The notes: generated by a model from the sequence alone, not told the origin. 64,000 bases of DNA from Struthidea cinerea (GCA_013397865.1 VZTI01001288.1:836698-900697), one strand, 5' to 3'. Shown: positions 1 to 12,973, numbered from the stretch's first letter. Numbers and translations: made by a program.

Positions 1-1739
1 TGCCTCCAGCCCTTCACCTACTGCAAAGGTTACGCACCATCGCCGTGCCAGCTGTGCCAGGCACTAGTTTAACACAAAACACCCCAGCAGCAGCCATTAA
101 AGACATATTTCTGTTGTCTTTAGCCATTTTAAAAACACAAAATTCTGCCTAATTGAAAGCTGGAGTGCTCTCCCACTTCTCCCCGCACAGGAGGTGTTAC
201 TGGGGTCAGTCAGGTGTTTATTTGATGAGACTTCCCCTCGTGGGGGCAGGACCCCAGTCCACACAGCAGTGGTTCATACTGCGTGCTCTGCCTGTATAAA
301 TCTTGGGATTATAAATTTTGGGATTACACGAGCAGCCAGATTTCCCAACAATAATATTGAATCAGGGACCTTAATACTATTAACACACTACCAATCACAC
401 ACTTATAAACCCACACAGTAACCCAGAGACAGCAATTTCCCCCATACCCCTTATGGATTTTACTATGAACAAACAAAAGTTTCCCACGCTGCACTTTCCC
501 TTTCCAAGACTGCTGCCATCTCTGACATTTTTTATATTCCTCTGGGTTACCAGTGCCAAAATTTTCCCTATCTTTACCAGCAACCAAAGCAGCAGCTACA
601 GAGGGCTCCTGCAATCCTCAACCTTGTGAGCAGAGTCAGAGGTGTTCCCCAGGGGGCATTTGAAGAGGAGAAAGATGGAAAGCTGTTCAGTTACCTCTCT
701 AGTCTAACATAACCTGGAAGGTTTGGGTCCTTTTTTATGTTTGAACATCATGCTCTTTAAGCATGTTTTGTTGACACTTTATGGCCTTTTTAGGGAACGG
801 TTGGAGGAGGAACCACCTAAGGAACAGGTTCATCTCAGAGTCAGCCTTGAAATGTGCCTCCTCTCCACATGACATTTTTTAATTCCCAAAAGCCGCACTT
901 GCTGCCATTTTTATGAGGCTTTTTGATGACTGTTTGTAACTCCCTACCTTTCCAGGTTCCCTCCCTATCCCTCATCCCCAACGAGCTGCTCTCGCTGAGC
1001 GGCACCGCCGCGGTTGGCGCGGCCGTGCTCACGCCCTGCCAGAATCTGCTTTCCAGGGTTTGTGTAAATGAGGCTGGTGTGACAGACCACTGGCTGGATA
1101 ATGAGTTCATTCTCCAGACCCACCGAGAGCAAGGTACTTCCCTGGCCCATCTGTTCTCCGCGCTCCTCACGGCACGGCTCCGGGAACGCTCTTTGTAAAG
1201 AGAGCAGCGAACACCCGGCGGAGCTGCTGATGTGCAACAGACCCCGGGTTGATGGCCCCTGCAACACACACTGCACTGCAAAGCTTCCTCAGCCGAAAAA
1301 TGGGAAGAGACAGAGCACTGGGATTACTTCAGAGCTATTGCTGGAAATGCTTAAACTGGGGAGAAAAAAAAAAAATTAAAAATCAGGGAGGAAGAAAGTC
1401 TCCAGAAGGATGAAGAAAATCTTGTAGCAAACACATTGCACGGGCACAGTGCTCTCCCTCAGCCACCTCTATTTCATCCAGGTTTTCTAAGAGAAATAAA
1501 AGCTCCAGGAATTCACAGGTCTGTAAACAGAAGCGGTCAAAAGTCAAAGCAAAGATCTAGAGAGACTAGAACAAGAAATGACACTTTAAAAAACCAAGCC
1601 AGGAAGTTTATCCAACCTTGAGCGAAACTGGCAGACCTGACCTCAAGAAGGAAAAAACCAGTTAAAAAGCCTAGGTACCATCTGCAAATATTTTTAGAGT
1701 CAAGGAAAACTGGTACCATCTTCCATTTGGAGAAGGTAT
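1..1739. other. non-coding stretch, no gene recognised
   Basis: Mostly unique sequence. The only open frame that drew attention lies on the minus strand at 324-614 (96 codons, rich in K, E, Q and W in its first half, then hydrophobic). It has no motif I can name and no matching LTR nearby, so I do not call it a gene. A CpG-dense pocket at 982-1032 is listed separately. An A-rich run sits near 1364-1376. Confidence 0.6.
982..1032. other. CpG-dense pocket
   Basis: About ten CpG dinucleotides fall in roughly 50 bases, against a CpG-poor background. Such local CpG retention can mark an unmethylated regulatory site or a recent GC-biased conversion tract. It is too short for a standard CpG island and there is no exon beside it. 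Confidence 0.4.
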
Positions 1740-1772
1740 GAATAAAAAGTGATGGGGGTTCACTTTTTATTC
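1740..1772. repeat. perfect hairpin, 13-bp stem
   Basis: Bases 1740-1752 are the exact reverse complement of 1760-1772, around a 7-base G-rich loop (1753-1759). A further TTCATA near 1781 can pair with the TATGAA that overlaps the left arm. The arms are A/T-rich. This could be a foldback left by replication slippage or a MITE remnant; no terminal duplication is visible. Confidence 0.6.
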
Positions 1773-2700
1773 CCTTTTTATTCATATTTTTATCACCCTA
1801 TTCATCAGCGAAGGCTGGTGAAGGTTAGGAGAACATCCCCCACATCCAACAGGACATTGTAACGAGGAACTCTCACGGTTAGGTTGGGATATGAGCCAGC
1901 TATTAGCAGACAGAGCTTGCTCCAGGTAAATCCTTCCACAGCTGCCTATTATCCCCACCACATTATTCCTCCAGACAGGCAGCACCGTCCATATAGATCA
2001 CAGGTGCAATCCAGTATGGAAATCCTATTTAGTTGTGCAATACATTACTGTCTTCTCCCTGGTTGTACTAATGTCTGATTTAAACTGTAATATCTCATGA
2101 CTGGAACCTTTCTTTAATTCATATTGAAGACCTCTCACACAATCTATGTGTTGAACAAAGTAGTAAATTCACCATAACATCTTTATGCTTTCTCCTAGTC
2201 TTTAAATCATTCATATCCAGACTTTCTGTGTGTTCTAGATCAGATGGAAATGTTTCCAGTGCATAATTTTTCCATTAATGGTTTTGGGGAATGAACTCTT
2301 CGAAGAGAAAGCTCTGTCCTTTAAACATTGGGAGAAAGACCAGTGCCCACATTTCACTGCTGCAGGATGAGCCTGCAGGATTCCCTGGGCTCTGATCCAT
2401 CCTGGCTTGAGGTCCCTCCAAGCACTGGCCAGAATCGGGTCCTGAATGCATCCCCAGGGAAGAGCACACGCTGCAAACGGCTGGCTGGTGGGGTGGCATC
2501 TCCCTCCCTCCCTCCACCAGTGTCCTTCCCCTGTATGGGCAAAGAAGTCTGGAAAACTCCCCTTTCTGTCACAAGATGTGCTTCTGTGACTACAACCCTC
2601 CAAATGGGTTTCCCTGCAATACCAAATGCAATTATTCGCCAAGACTTAATAAGTCCTGAAACTTTGAACAGGCTCCACTGCATCATCTGCAGGAGTTAAG

Positions 2701-2746
2701 GCAGGTAGGAAACCAAAAACAGAGCTGCAGGTAGGAAACCAAAAAC
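2701..2746. repeat. 20-bp direct repeat in tandem
   Basis: The 20 bases at 2701-2720 recur exactly at 2727-2746, separated by 6 bases. It looks like a recent local duplication with no obvious function. Confidence 0.7.
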
Positions 2747-5145
2747 TCGCTGCACTGCACCTAATCTGTGAGACATCTCTCCAAATCAGCTTGAGACACA
2801 GCACTCCAAGGGCTTGTATGCAAAAACCACCACTGAGTACAGCAAAACACATAAAAACCACGTTAAGGGGTTTGGCGGAATTCTCTAAAATTCAGAGAAA
2901 GACTCTTCTTTGCAAGGACCCTGCATTCTTCAGGGTACTGATGACACTTACTGTCCCTTTTCTGTCAACTGCCCTTTTCTCCATGAACTCTTCTTCCTCT
3001 GTGGGTCCAACCTAGAGCTAGAAGGTCCCATAATCACTGCTACAGGTGCTGGAGGAGAGAAGGAAGGGGTTGTTAAACTGTGAAATGCCTCCAGCTGAAC
3101 TTTATCAAATGTGTTTATCCAGGACACAAAGCCCCCCTGTGGGGAAAAGCCTCTCTGCTTTTTGGGGTCTGCATGGGCAGCTCTGGAGCCACCTGCCACA
3201 ACTGACCAGGAACTGCCACACCAAGAGCTGACAGAAGCAGGGTCCACGAGGCAAAGTTCTCCTTTAGAGACTCCAGTTCCCTGCACGCCTGGGAGAAGGG
3301 ACTGTACCAGCAGCTGACTGGAGACTTACCCAAAATCCTCATGGTTTCTTTCAGCCAAATATGGTTTCCAGTCTCGTAAGGCCAAGGAACTTTTTGTTGA
3401 AAGCACAGAAACTTGCTTTTGAAATAGGAGAATGGTACAGCAGCACAGCACCAGTCTGTATTGCTTCCTTGGCACTCCAAATTTCTGGCCTGAGTCCAGC
3501 CTCTCAAACACAATGGGTTCTCCCCAGTGCCACGTGTTACCACAGGTCTCTCCCTAATTCTGAACCTGCTCTGAGAGGGTCTGCCCTCCTGCAGTGCTCT
3601 CCAGCTGCTCCCAGCTTCTGCCTCCAGCCTCTGACCTTTCAAAGGCTACCTCGGAAATCCCACATTTGGTAAGAGACTTTTTAAAGCAAACAGTTTACAT
3701 ATGATTAATTCTTCCTGTAGACCTCAAAAAAACCTCCTTCCTGATTAACAAAGGTCACTGAATCTCAAAAGTTTATGGCAGACACTTCAAATATGTTACA
3801 GCCCTCCTCTAAAAAAATGAAGTAAAACAAAACTGGGTTTGTCTGGAGAAAATACATGTGGCAGAAGAAAAGGTAAGAAGCTGGGTAGGTACAAACTGGA
3901 AAACTGATAGAGGAGCAGCTGTGGGTTAACCTAAAGAGCTGGAGAGGAAGACAGCAGGACCTCATGCCACAGCAACACCCAGACACAGAGAAATAAATCT
4001 ATATCCTAACAACGAACACTGCTGGAGCTGCTGTTGGAGTCACTGCGTAGAATGCTTTCAGGTTACACTTTCCCTTCACGGATGTCCAAACATGTTGCGG
4101 AGCTATGACATGACTTTATCTTCATTTACAGTGAGGGGACTGAGAGGTGGTGACGGGAAGTCCTTTTCTGAAAATAAGACAGTGGGTCATTAGCCAATTT
4201 AGAGCCCTGGTCCTTCACCCTCCAGCACTGCTGCCACCCTTCACAGCCCCCAAAGGGAAGACGAGGTTTCCAGGTGCCGTGCCTCGGAGCACGCCAGGAC
4301 TTCCCAGCGGTGACAGTCAGTGACAGTGTCAAACAAAGCTCAGCACCGAGGGCTGGACACCAAAAAGCCATGGTGGCACAGAGACTGTCCTGTTGCAGAG
4401 CAGGTGCTCCTCAGGCCGGGATGCCCCAGCCCTTGGGGGACTTTCACAGATCTCTGGGACCAGCAGGGGAGCAGGAGCCCCCTTTGCTGAGGAGACCCTA
4501 TGAAAACATGAAGAGGGAACCCCCAACCATCTTCCTGCACGTTCCCATCAAACTATTCTCTATTAGGCAGCCATGACTTTGCTAACCTGACTGATCCATA
4601 ATTCATAACTAATATCCATGCTCAATAATCACAGTGTTAATATTTTGGTAATTTAGAAGTACCTTTCTCCAGCAGAGTTCAGCCTGTGCCACAGAATAAT
4701 GCACAATTTAAGTGTTTATGAACAAAACTGTTCTCTCTCCTCTTTCTTTTCCTTCCCCATTCATACCTCCAAAATGTTTTCCAAATGTTAGGGAAAAGAG
4801 GATTTTGAAGAGGGAATCTCATTACTTCAAGGCAGAATTTAAAAATTATGAAATGCATAATGCCCAATTTATCACTCAAAGCCAACTCTGCAGTACAGAG
4901 ACACTGAAAGCCCTTCACTCTCTAATCACTAACAGGTAACACTATCAAATTCAGCCCTACACTCCATTAGAATTGCAGTAGAAAAGCACTTAGTGTAATG
5001 CCCAAAGACAGCTCACCAAATACTGCTCCCTTGGCTCAAAGACAAGGCTGAAGATGTTAATAATTTGAAAGCTTCCTTAACCTGTGTGCTTTATCAATAT
5101 GCCCAGAAAATGAAATAAAATACCTACACAGAATTTCTATAGATT
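2747..5145. other. unique non-coding sequence
   Basis: I see no repeat family or gene here. Open frames such as the minus-strand frame at 3115-3642 (175 codons) show no domain, no conserved motif and no splice-flanked structure, and are consistent with chance. Confidence 0.55.
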
Positions 5146-5221
5146 AAAAAAAAAAAAANNNNNNNNNNNNNNNNNNNNNNNNAAAAGTTATATAAAATAA
5201 AAAAAAAAAAAAAAAAAAAAA
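5146..5221. other. assembly gap inside poly-A tract
   Basis: Thirteen A residues (5146-5158) precede 24 N (5159-5182). A short AT-rich segment follows, then 23 A residues (5199-5221). The gap is probably a homopolymer or low-complexity collapse. The true length is unknown. The orientation of the A tract would fit a plus-strand retroposon tail, but no retroposon body is recognisable upstream. Confidence 0.9.
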
Positions 5222-6273
5222 GAAATCTAACTTGCATTCAGCCCAAGAACTGTGACTTCTTCCTAGATCTGTGAATTACCCGTGGATGTCTTGCTATCCC
5301 AGCTGCAGAGCCCATCATCTCCCAGTTGCAAACCGCAGGAATCATTTCCATTCCTTCCTTCTGACCACATGAATTTCAGGCTTGCTTGTAGCAGGGTCTT
5401 TTTTATGTCCTCATTTCCTAATTCCTCATTTTCCCGTCCGTCTCCCAAGCACCACAAATGTACAGTGTTGGCAGGGCAATGATGAACTTCATCCAATCTT
5501 CTCTCTCAGTTGTGCCTTCTCTCCTTGACCTCCTCCAAGGGAAGGACAGGCAGAGACACCCAGCCTCTGTGACCAGGTCCAGTGCTCACGTCCTCTCTTT
5601 CCATGTTATTTTCAACCTCAAAATTCAGATTTTCTGGGGTTTTCTTACTCTCCAGAGTAAACATCACTGACAGAGCATCGCAGCAAAGCACCCAGAGCCG
5701 GAGCAGAACCACCCAGCTGCAGGCAGCAGCACAGTTGTGATGGGGGGGATGTAGCAAACACCGAGTTTACACACAGACAGAGACACTGTGAGCTGGTGAC
5801 AAGTAGTACAAAGACTTATTTGATGCAAAGACAGAATGACTGCATTGCTTATGTCAAAAAAAGATCAGTGGAAGCATAACAACAGAGCATTCTGCATGCT
5901 ACACACACCGCGTAAAGCACAAAAATACTCTTTATGTTTCCTGCGCTTTTCTAGCCTGGTTTCCCAGGAAAAAAACAAGAGCTGTGCAATTGTTCTGTCA
6001 CTCATCGCTTCCCCAAATAACTTTTGAACCTGTTGGCTGATCTCAGGTTTGACAGATAGGCTGAGGTCTCTAAGGGATCACATTCCTATCAGATGCGTGA
6101 AAATAATAGAGACTCCAACCGGTGCCTTTGCCGAGCTGCCCCCCGCACCGTGCCTGCCTCTGCTCTGAACCTCAGGGGTACCAATTAGCCCACGAGCCGG
6201 AGCAGCTCTGTGGAGCAGGGAACAGCTGGGGGAATGCTTGCTTACATCTTCAGACGACGCTCCCAGCAAAAAC

Positions 6274-6348
6274 AACGGTGCGCGCGCTCCGGCCGCAGGA
6301 CGCGCTGGGAGGAGGGCTCAGCGCTCCGACCACGGGACACAGCGAGAT
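6274..6348. other. CpG-dense pocket
   Basis: About twelve CpGs occur in 75 bases, including a CGCGCGC run near 6280-6287. The surroundings (6100-6670) are moderately GC-rich with no CR1 or LTR. No exon or promoter motif was recognised. Confidence 0.4.
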
Positions 6349-7440
6349 GAGAGCTCAGATCCATCCTCCTCCAAGCACAGAAATGCAGAGCAGAATCCCA
6401 AAAGGCCCGTGCTGGCAGCCTGAGCTGGCCTTGGTGTGCTTGGTGCTTACGTTGTCCTCAAACCCCAAGTCACTGGTGGTGTCTGTGAGCTCCCATGTCC
6501 TGTTGGTGACAGAGCCCCAAGGACTGTCCTGTCCTCCCAACGCTCAGCAATAAATGGCATTTCCTTCCTCGCCCTCCCCTGCCTGCCCCTCAGAGCTGCG
6601 AACAGCAATTCAACCTCTGAGCTCCTAAAGCACACGTGCATTTTCTTGCTGGCATCACCAAAAAAACCCAGAGAAGCGCTGCCTGGCAAAGAGTAGGATT
6701 TCTGTTCAGTTTTAAGGGGATGTGTATGACGAGGAAGCTACAGAACTCTCCTTCTAATAGCCAATGCTGCTAATTAAAACTGTTTTGGAAGATCTGCAGC
6801 CAGCATATAAATCACCCCTCTATATGCTATAAATAAGAGGCAGATACGGAATTGAATAGCTCCCATTTGTCAACGGAATGAAGAGATTTGATTGTGTCTT
6901 TTTGAATAATAAATCCAGACATACCTAAGCAGGGCACGGAGAGTTGCTCCAAGTGTCTCTTTTATCAAACAACAATGATTATATTATAGGGTTTGCATTA
7001 TGGGCCATCATCCATTTCTCTTGTTTTCTCATTTATCGCTGACATCCTCCCTCCCAGATGAAACATTCTGCTCCGTACAGAATGTGCTCATGCAAAGATC
7101 TCAGGAGCCACGCAGGAGCAAACACTACTGAGTCTCCTGATGCAGTGTGCACCTACCAGGATGTATCACAGAGCAGAAGGGAGTTTTGCAGGGAAACTGA
7201 GCTGTGGAAGCCTAAATACGCAGCTTTTTCACCCTAAATACACAGGCTTTCCATCCTATCCTTTTTTCCATAGCCCTTCTAAAGGACACTCAAAACGCAC
7301 TGGGTATCAGACAGAGGAGAGTCACGTCATTCTTATTGGCAATGGATGTCCATTTATGCAAAACAACACAGAGAACCAAAGAGAAATTCCTGAAGATCAT
7401 CTTAAAACATCACTGAACAATGGAAACTCCGAAGATTCTT

Positions 7441-7469
7441 AATAATAATAATAACAATAATAATAATAC
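7441..7469. repeat. AAT/AAC microsatellite
   Basis: Imperfect AAT trinucleotide repeat with one AAC interruption. Confidence 0.85.
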
Positions 7470-9723
7470 CTGGCTCCTGTGCGAAAATCTCTTTTCAACC
7501 ATGAACACTACATTCCACTCACAGCCACCATGTCCTTCTCACTGCAAAAGAAACAAACAAATGGGCACCAATTAGAAAAGGGCATTTATTAATGCTAAGT
7601 TCAGACTAGCTTCAAATCTTGCACATGCACTCATAAAACAGAAGATTTAGGATTCCCTGTCACATGGAAGGCTGCAGAAGGTTAATTGAGTTCACTGTAG
7701 AAGTATCATTACCTCTATAACACACCTAAGGAAAAAAGCACAGCAGTCAGGTTATGAAGATAGATTTATTTTAAACCTTTAAAACTATTTGTCAAATTTT
7801 TGCCCTCTAACAGGGTGAGGATTCCTCTCACTTTCCCTAAATTCCAGTACAGCTGAACAGCAACTTCCACTGCAATTCCATCAGCTGTGGGCTTCACACC
7901 TTCCCACAAAGAGATGCCCTTGTCCCACCCACTGACAGACTGAGACACAGAGAAGTCGTGACCTCTGGCATCTATTCCCATTTTCCCAAAGGAAAAGCAT
8001 TCCCTGGGATGGACCACGAGATTTCCTCTCTCCTGCTGAAAGAGCAGCTGCTGGCTGGCTAACAGGGAAAGCAGCTCAAGGGGCTGCAGAGAATTCCTGT
8101 GGGCTGTGCCTTTATCTTTGCTTCTGCTGGGGCTTAAAGTGAGGAAAAACAAGGGAGAAATCTTCCCATCTGGGATCCCTCATCCTCCTCCCTCCAAACT
8201 GGCAGCAACTGCCTATGGTCCCCTCAATACCACTGGGATAAACAGCATCCTTGTGGCCTGCTCCTCATCTGCTCAGGATGGTAAAGCTCTGATGTGCGCT
8301 TATTTTACCAACAATAACTGTAAATCGGGATGGTTTTATTATTTTGGGGTTATGTTTGCCAATAAAAAGGAAAAGACAGCGCGGGCTGAAAGAATTTGAT
8401 GGCTGTGCATTGATTTTGACATCCCAGCCTGCCTCCCGAGGTGCTCACCTGGCTGTCTGCCCTCCCCTTGCTCCCTGGAGCTTCTGAGTCTAAATAATGT
8501 TCTAGGCACCACAAGCCAGGCCATGGCTCCCGTGCCACCAGCTCTGCAAAGACTTTGCAGTCCCTGTTTAGTGCCCAATGATGCCACAAAAGCTGCTGCA
8601 GAGCAATTCACAACGCAGGCACACACACACAGAGCACAAAGCAGGCAGATGGGACTCAGAGCACAAAGAGGATAAAACATCATTTTAACAAAATCCATTT
8701 GTTCAGATGACCCGAACTCGAAATTAAGGTGTTAAAATCCAAGACAAAGAGGATTGCTGATTGGCAGCCAGTGATGTCAGCCCTGTGCCAATTACAGAGG
8801 GAATTCATGTGGCTGCCTTTAAAAAGAAATAATTCCCTCTCTGATACAGCAATAAGACATTGTAGACAGCCCATTTGCAGGGGATTACACGGCACTTCTC
8901 AGGTAGTTAAAGTCACTGAGCCTTTTGACCTTGTGCCTCCTAACACTACTGGAGGCACAATCACCCAGGGACACGCTGCTTATCATGTGTGTCTTATCGC
9001 TTAAACAAAACCCAGCCACCCAGCAACCCGCGCCCGCCACCTCGGGCTCTCGGGCTGTGAATTATTACGCCGAAACAACGCGAACATAATAAACAGTGCT
9101 ATTTATTAGCTTTATTATTCTGTGATTTCAGAGATGACTACACAGACTGAGAAACCAGAGGAAGCCTGTGCCAGGCCAGAGTGAAAGCACTTCTCAGGTC
9201 ACTGCCTTAAACACAGATATTCTGTGCTACCACGATGCTGGCGCGAGTAAATCTTTGCAGGTTGCAATCTTGAAGGGGCTGGAATTAATCGTCCCTCCAG
9301 ATGGGATCCGAGCTCACTCACTGCCACAATGTTCAGCATGTAATGAACAGCAGGCAAGGTGAAAATTGATATCAAGAGCACTTCTAAGAGCTAAAAAGTT
9401 AACACCTAAATTGGAAATCAATATATGCTGTAAGTATTGATCAGCAGAACAGAAATCCTCGGGTTTTTGCCTCTGCTGAGTGGATGCTGTCAGAGGTTGA
9501 GCTGAAGCTCCACCGAAACACCCTACTTTAACAGCTATTTTTAAAAAAGCACAAAGCAACCCAACCTTATGCCTTATGGAGTGATCATCTAACCCTTCCA
9601 CGAGTGCATCTGTGCAGAACAACCAGGAATGTGCCAAGCCGGATGTCAGCGGTGACTTTTTTTACTGTCCCTTAGTTTTTGAAGTCATGCTGTTGTCCTC
9701 GAGGCAAACAGAAGAAACCAGAG
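7470..9723. other. unique non-coding sequence with one unassigned open frame
   Basis: A 128-codon minus-strand frame at 7766-8152 has a fairly protein-like composition, but I recognise no family, no splice context and no retrocopy features such as a poly-A tail or flanking duplication. I treat it as a chance frame. A short CA run lies near 8621-8631. Confidence 0.5.
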
Positions 9724-9780
9724 CTGAGGAGCACCACCTCTGAGGAGCACCACCTCTGAGGAGCACCACCTCTGAGGAGG
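9724..9780. repeat. 16-bp tandem repeat, about 3.5 copies
   Basis: The unit GAGGAGCACCACCTCT occurs three times exactly (9726-9741, 9742-9757, 9758-9773) and is followed by a partial copy. The lack of mismatches implies a recent expansion and probable length polymorphism. Confidence 0.9.
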
Positions 9781-12149
9781 ATGGATGGCCTTCGGTACAG
9801 GCACGGGAAGGGCACATCTGTGCCAGGTGACGGAGCATGGGGCAAAGATTTTGAGCTCGCTGAGCCCATGGAAGCCCAGGTCTCACCTCTGCAATGCAGT
9901 TCACAGCTCTTCTTCTTACTGTGCTTGCACAAAGGCAACTCGACTGCTTTAGGAGGGGGGATCTCTGCACAGTGCCCTGCTCTGGTGGGGACACAGCTCC
10001 TTGGGTCAGTAGTAGGTGAAGAGCAGCTGCAGAATATGTCATCCCATGCTGTGTATCTGCTCAAAGCAAGCTTTTCAGACACGCTGATGAATGAAAGAGC
10101 TGTGAAAAACAAATGTCTCATTGTTTGAATCCTCCAGCCTGCAAGGAAGCAGGAATTTCTGTGCACTACATCAAAGAAACACTTGACCCTATGTGATCAA
10201 TTCCTCCTCCTAATTATTACACACTGGAAGACCTGAACTTCTGAGAAGTCTCCCAGGTGAAAAGAGGCAAGAATGTCTCAGGAAAGGTTAGAAAATCCGT
10301 ACATTTCTATAAATATTTGTTGGTCTGCATTCCTTTAACTTTGCATGATTAAATACAGCCTGCTTCTGTTCTTCCACTTTATCCTCCGGGGAAATTTATC
10401 ATCAAAATTATTGTACAGCATTCATTACTCTAGCCTCATTTAAAACCTTGCCCTACTTATTATTTAGGCTGCAAAAAAAAAAATGTTGCTTTGTATAGTA
10501 TTTCCTATAATAGTCTCAATCATTACATTTAAAAGATTGCTCTAAGGCAGCTTAGCCTGCATTAGAGGAAAATAAAGTGGGATGCCATAGTTAAGTGTTA
10601 CAGTTCTAATTCAGCTTTTGTTTCCCAAATCACAACAATGCAATGTTTCAGTTCCTTTAAAGGCTCTCGCTGCTCATTAGCAGCACCCAGGACTTCAGTC
10701 CCTGGATTTCAAAGGGGCATCCAGTGGTTCTTCTCCAGCTTAAAAAGTGGCGGGGAAAGGCAGAAGGATGGGAAGGAATGGAAGGGAGGCAGGAGGTTCC
10801 ATCGATTCAGAGGTGGGGCGGTCTTTTAAATCAGTGGTGCAGGGAACGCACTGAGCTGTGACAGTCAGAGCACCAGGGAATGCAAACAAATTATGTTGGT
10901 TTAACCCTTACTCAAAATTTCTGTTTAGGACAGAGAGACAGACATGGCTCTGGAAAAGAAACAAATTCAGCGTTTAAATGGAAGGGGAAAAAATGAACTT
11001 AAATCCCAGTAGTGCTACATGAAGCCTCTTAATTTGGGCTCCTTCACTAACGAGACTGCTCTGATGCTGAGTACCATCGCTGGCCTTTTAGATAACACTA
11101 TATATGCGTTTGTCGAGCCCTTCTGTGCTCCTGAAAAAGCACGGCTGGTCCTGCACTGCAGACCCTGCTGGGGAGGGGATCGGGGAGAAGGCATCTCCTC
11201 CCCATCAGCAGCTCCACCAAGATCTCCTCCTCCACGGGCTGCAGAACCAAAGACTTTTGTTTCTGCTTTGACTACATCAAACTCAAACTGAAACATCAGG
11301 GTGGGCAAAAGCATTAGTGCATTAGGCACTGAACATTTTTTGGAGGTTATGTGATGTATTTATAGTTTAAGTTGTTCTGTCCTCCCTCACTGCCCTCCCT
11401 GGACCTGACTGAACTCAGTGGCTTTTTGCTACCCCAGACCTGGCTACCCTTCCACCTCTTCTCCATCCCAAATCAAAGACCTGATACAGGACTTAGGAAC
11501 ACACAAGGACCCCCTGGTTCAACCCTCTGCGATGACGAAAATTCCCCAGTTACTCCTAATCTTCACTTCAGGTTTTGATTCCTGACTCTACTTTTCCCTT
11601 TCACCCACCTCCCTTGTCTTTCTGACTGTTTTCTACAAGGGGCCTTACAAAGACCTTTCAGTATCGTAAATAAATGAGATAAGCCAGCTCCTCTCTCCTC
11701 CTTTCGTATTGACAAGTTCAAAGACTTCTAAGAGATTAAGAGAGAAAGACTGCAAGTGACCTGCTGGGTCATCAAGCCTAGGCTTTCCCTATCACTTCCA
11801 GCCATATCCTACACTACCTTTCTACTGGATAAGCCTGATCTTATCAGCATCTCCCAAATGTTTTCTTTTTTTTTCTCCTTATCATTTGAACCAGTTTACG
11901 AGGGACAAATGAAAGGCTTAGGGGTCTGTAACTCCCTGGATAATTTTCTTCCTGGTGTCACCAGAAGGCATCTTGTCCTTTCTATCCATGGAGCACACAC
12001 ATTCCTCATCACCCACGGGAAGGGAAAAAGAGGTGAGTTTTGGTGGAAGGAAGGGAAGGGAACAGGATGGTGGAGTTAATGTTCATACAAGAAGTTCTGC
12101 CAACTCTGGCACATGCAAACTGGTGGAAAAATGAAAATTCCTATTCTGG
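9781..12149. other. non-coding stretch
   Basis: The segment 10300-10600 is AT-rich and motif-dense, and 10750-10800 is purine-rich. The segment 11370-11990 is pyrimidine-rich on the plus strand; around 11755-11800 it has a weak resemblance to a CR1 3' end on the minus strand, which I did not consider strong enough to call. No gene seen. Confidence 0.5.
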
Positions 12150-12266
12150 CATAGAATCACAGAATCCCAGAACGGCTTGGGTTGGAAGTGACCTCAAAAA
12201 TCATTCAGTTCCAACCCCCCCTGCCATGGGCAGGGACACCTTCCACTGGAGAGAGTGGTCAAGGGA
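12150..12266 (-). mobile_element. CR1 LINE 3' end fragment
   Basis: Read on the minus strand this ends in the CR1 tail: the GGGACACC / CCATGGGCAGGG block, then TTGGAAG-type sequence, then a terminal TGTGATTCTATG-type octamer at the left edge (12150-12160). Only the last hundred or so bases remain, as expected for 5'-truncated CR1 copies. No target-site duplication is expected for CR1. Confidence 0.9.
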
Positions 12267-12584
12267 GGGATCAATACTTTCCTTGGCTATGATTTTATCA
12301 CTAGACTTCACAGATAAATAAATATTATTTTCTCTTTTACCACTAATTGTATGGATTCAGAACTAATAGTGAAAAATATGCAGCATCCTGCTATTTGTCA
12401 TGCACCAAACACAGCCTTCCCATAGTTCTGGTCAGCAGAGGCTGCTCCAGATTGGTTCCGATGAGCATCCGTGCGCTGCCGATGCTGGAGGCACTGTGCT
12501 CATTAGCTGTGCTGTGCTAACGGGGCAAATCACCCTCCACCAACCCCACAGCCACCCCAACACCCAGCTCTGAGTGCCAGCAGC

Positions 12585-12973
12585 TGCAGTACTGACGCAT
12601 GGGCAAGGACCTTGCTTATCAGGTGGAGGAATGCAAAGACCTTTATTGTGCAGTCAGAATTCCCTAAATCCCAGCACCCAACAGGATATCACATCCTATA
12701 AACAGGAAAGATGTTCCCCACAGTGTCCCCCAATCACCTGGGGCGTTGCACAGATTTTACCTAGTATGGTAACAGGCAAACAATGCCCTATAAGGCCACA
12801 AACTCCAATGAACACTTCTCACAGGCCCAGTCTGTCCATACACACACAATCCTCTCTCAGACCATCCCCGGTGACCTGGATGCACGCCCAGGGTCACCTC
12901 CGGGCCCAGGATAGAAGCCCTCTCTCTTATCCTCAGGGCCTGTCTCTCTTCCAGCACATAGTGCACCCCAACA
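12585..12973 (-). mobile_element. solo LTR A, ERV2/ERVK-like family
   Basis: A 389-bp element on the minus strand, running from TGTTGG (right edge) to TACTGCA (left edge), so it has the TG...CA ends of a retroviral LTR. It is flanked by a perfect 6-bp target-site duplication, AGCAGC at 12579-12584 and 12974-12979. A 6-bp duplication is typical of avian class II (ERVK-type) elements. On the minus strand a TATA-like TTTATAGG (12702-12695) is followed about 50 bases later by AATAAA (12647-12642). There is no internal gag, pol or env, so it is a solo LTR left by LTR-LTR recombination. Two further copies lie at 38830 and 60719; my hand alignment gives about 31 differences to the third copy. The open frame crossing it on the plus strand is incidental. 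Confidence 0.92.

Noticed and set aside
3115..3642. 175-codon minus-strand open frame
   Set aside because: No recognisable family, low-complexity composition, competing frames on the other strand; frames of this length are expected by chance in 64 kb.
7766..8152. 128-codon minus-strand open frame with protein-like composition
   Set aside because: No family recognised, no poly-A tail or target duplication to suggest a retrocopy, and no splice-site support.
11700..11830. Possible old minus-strand CR1 tail (GGGTCATCAAGCC segment)
   Set aside because: Only a dozen bases agree with a CR1 terminus, and the following sequence does not continue in CR1 order.
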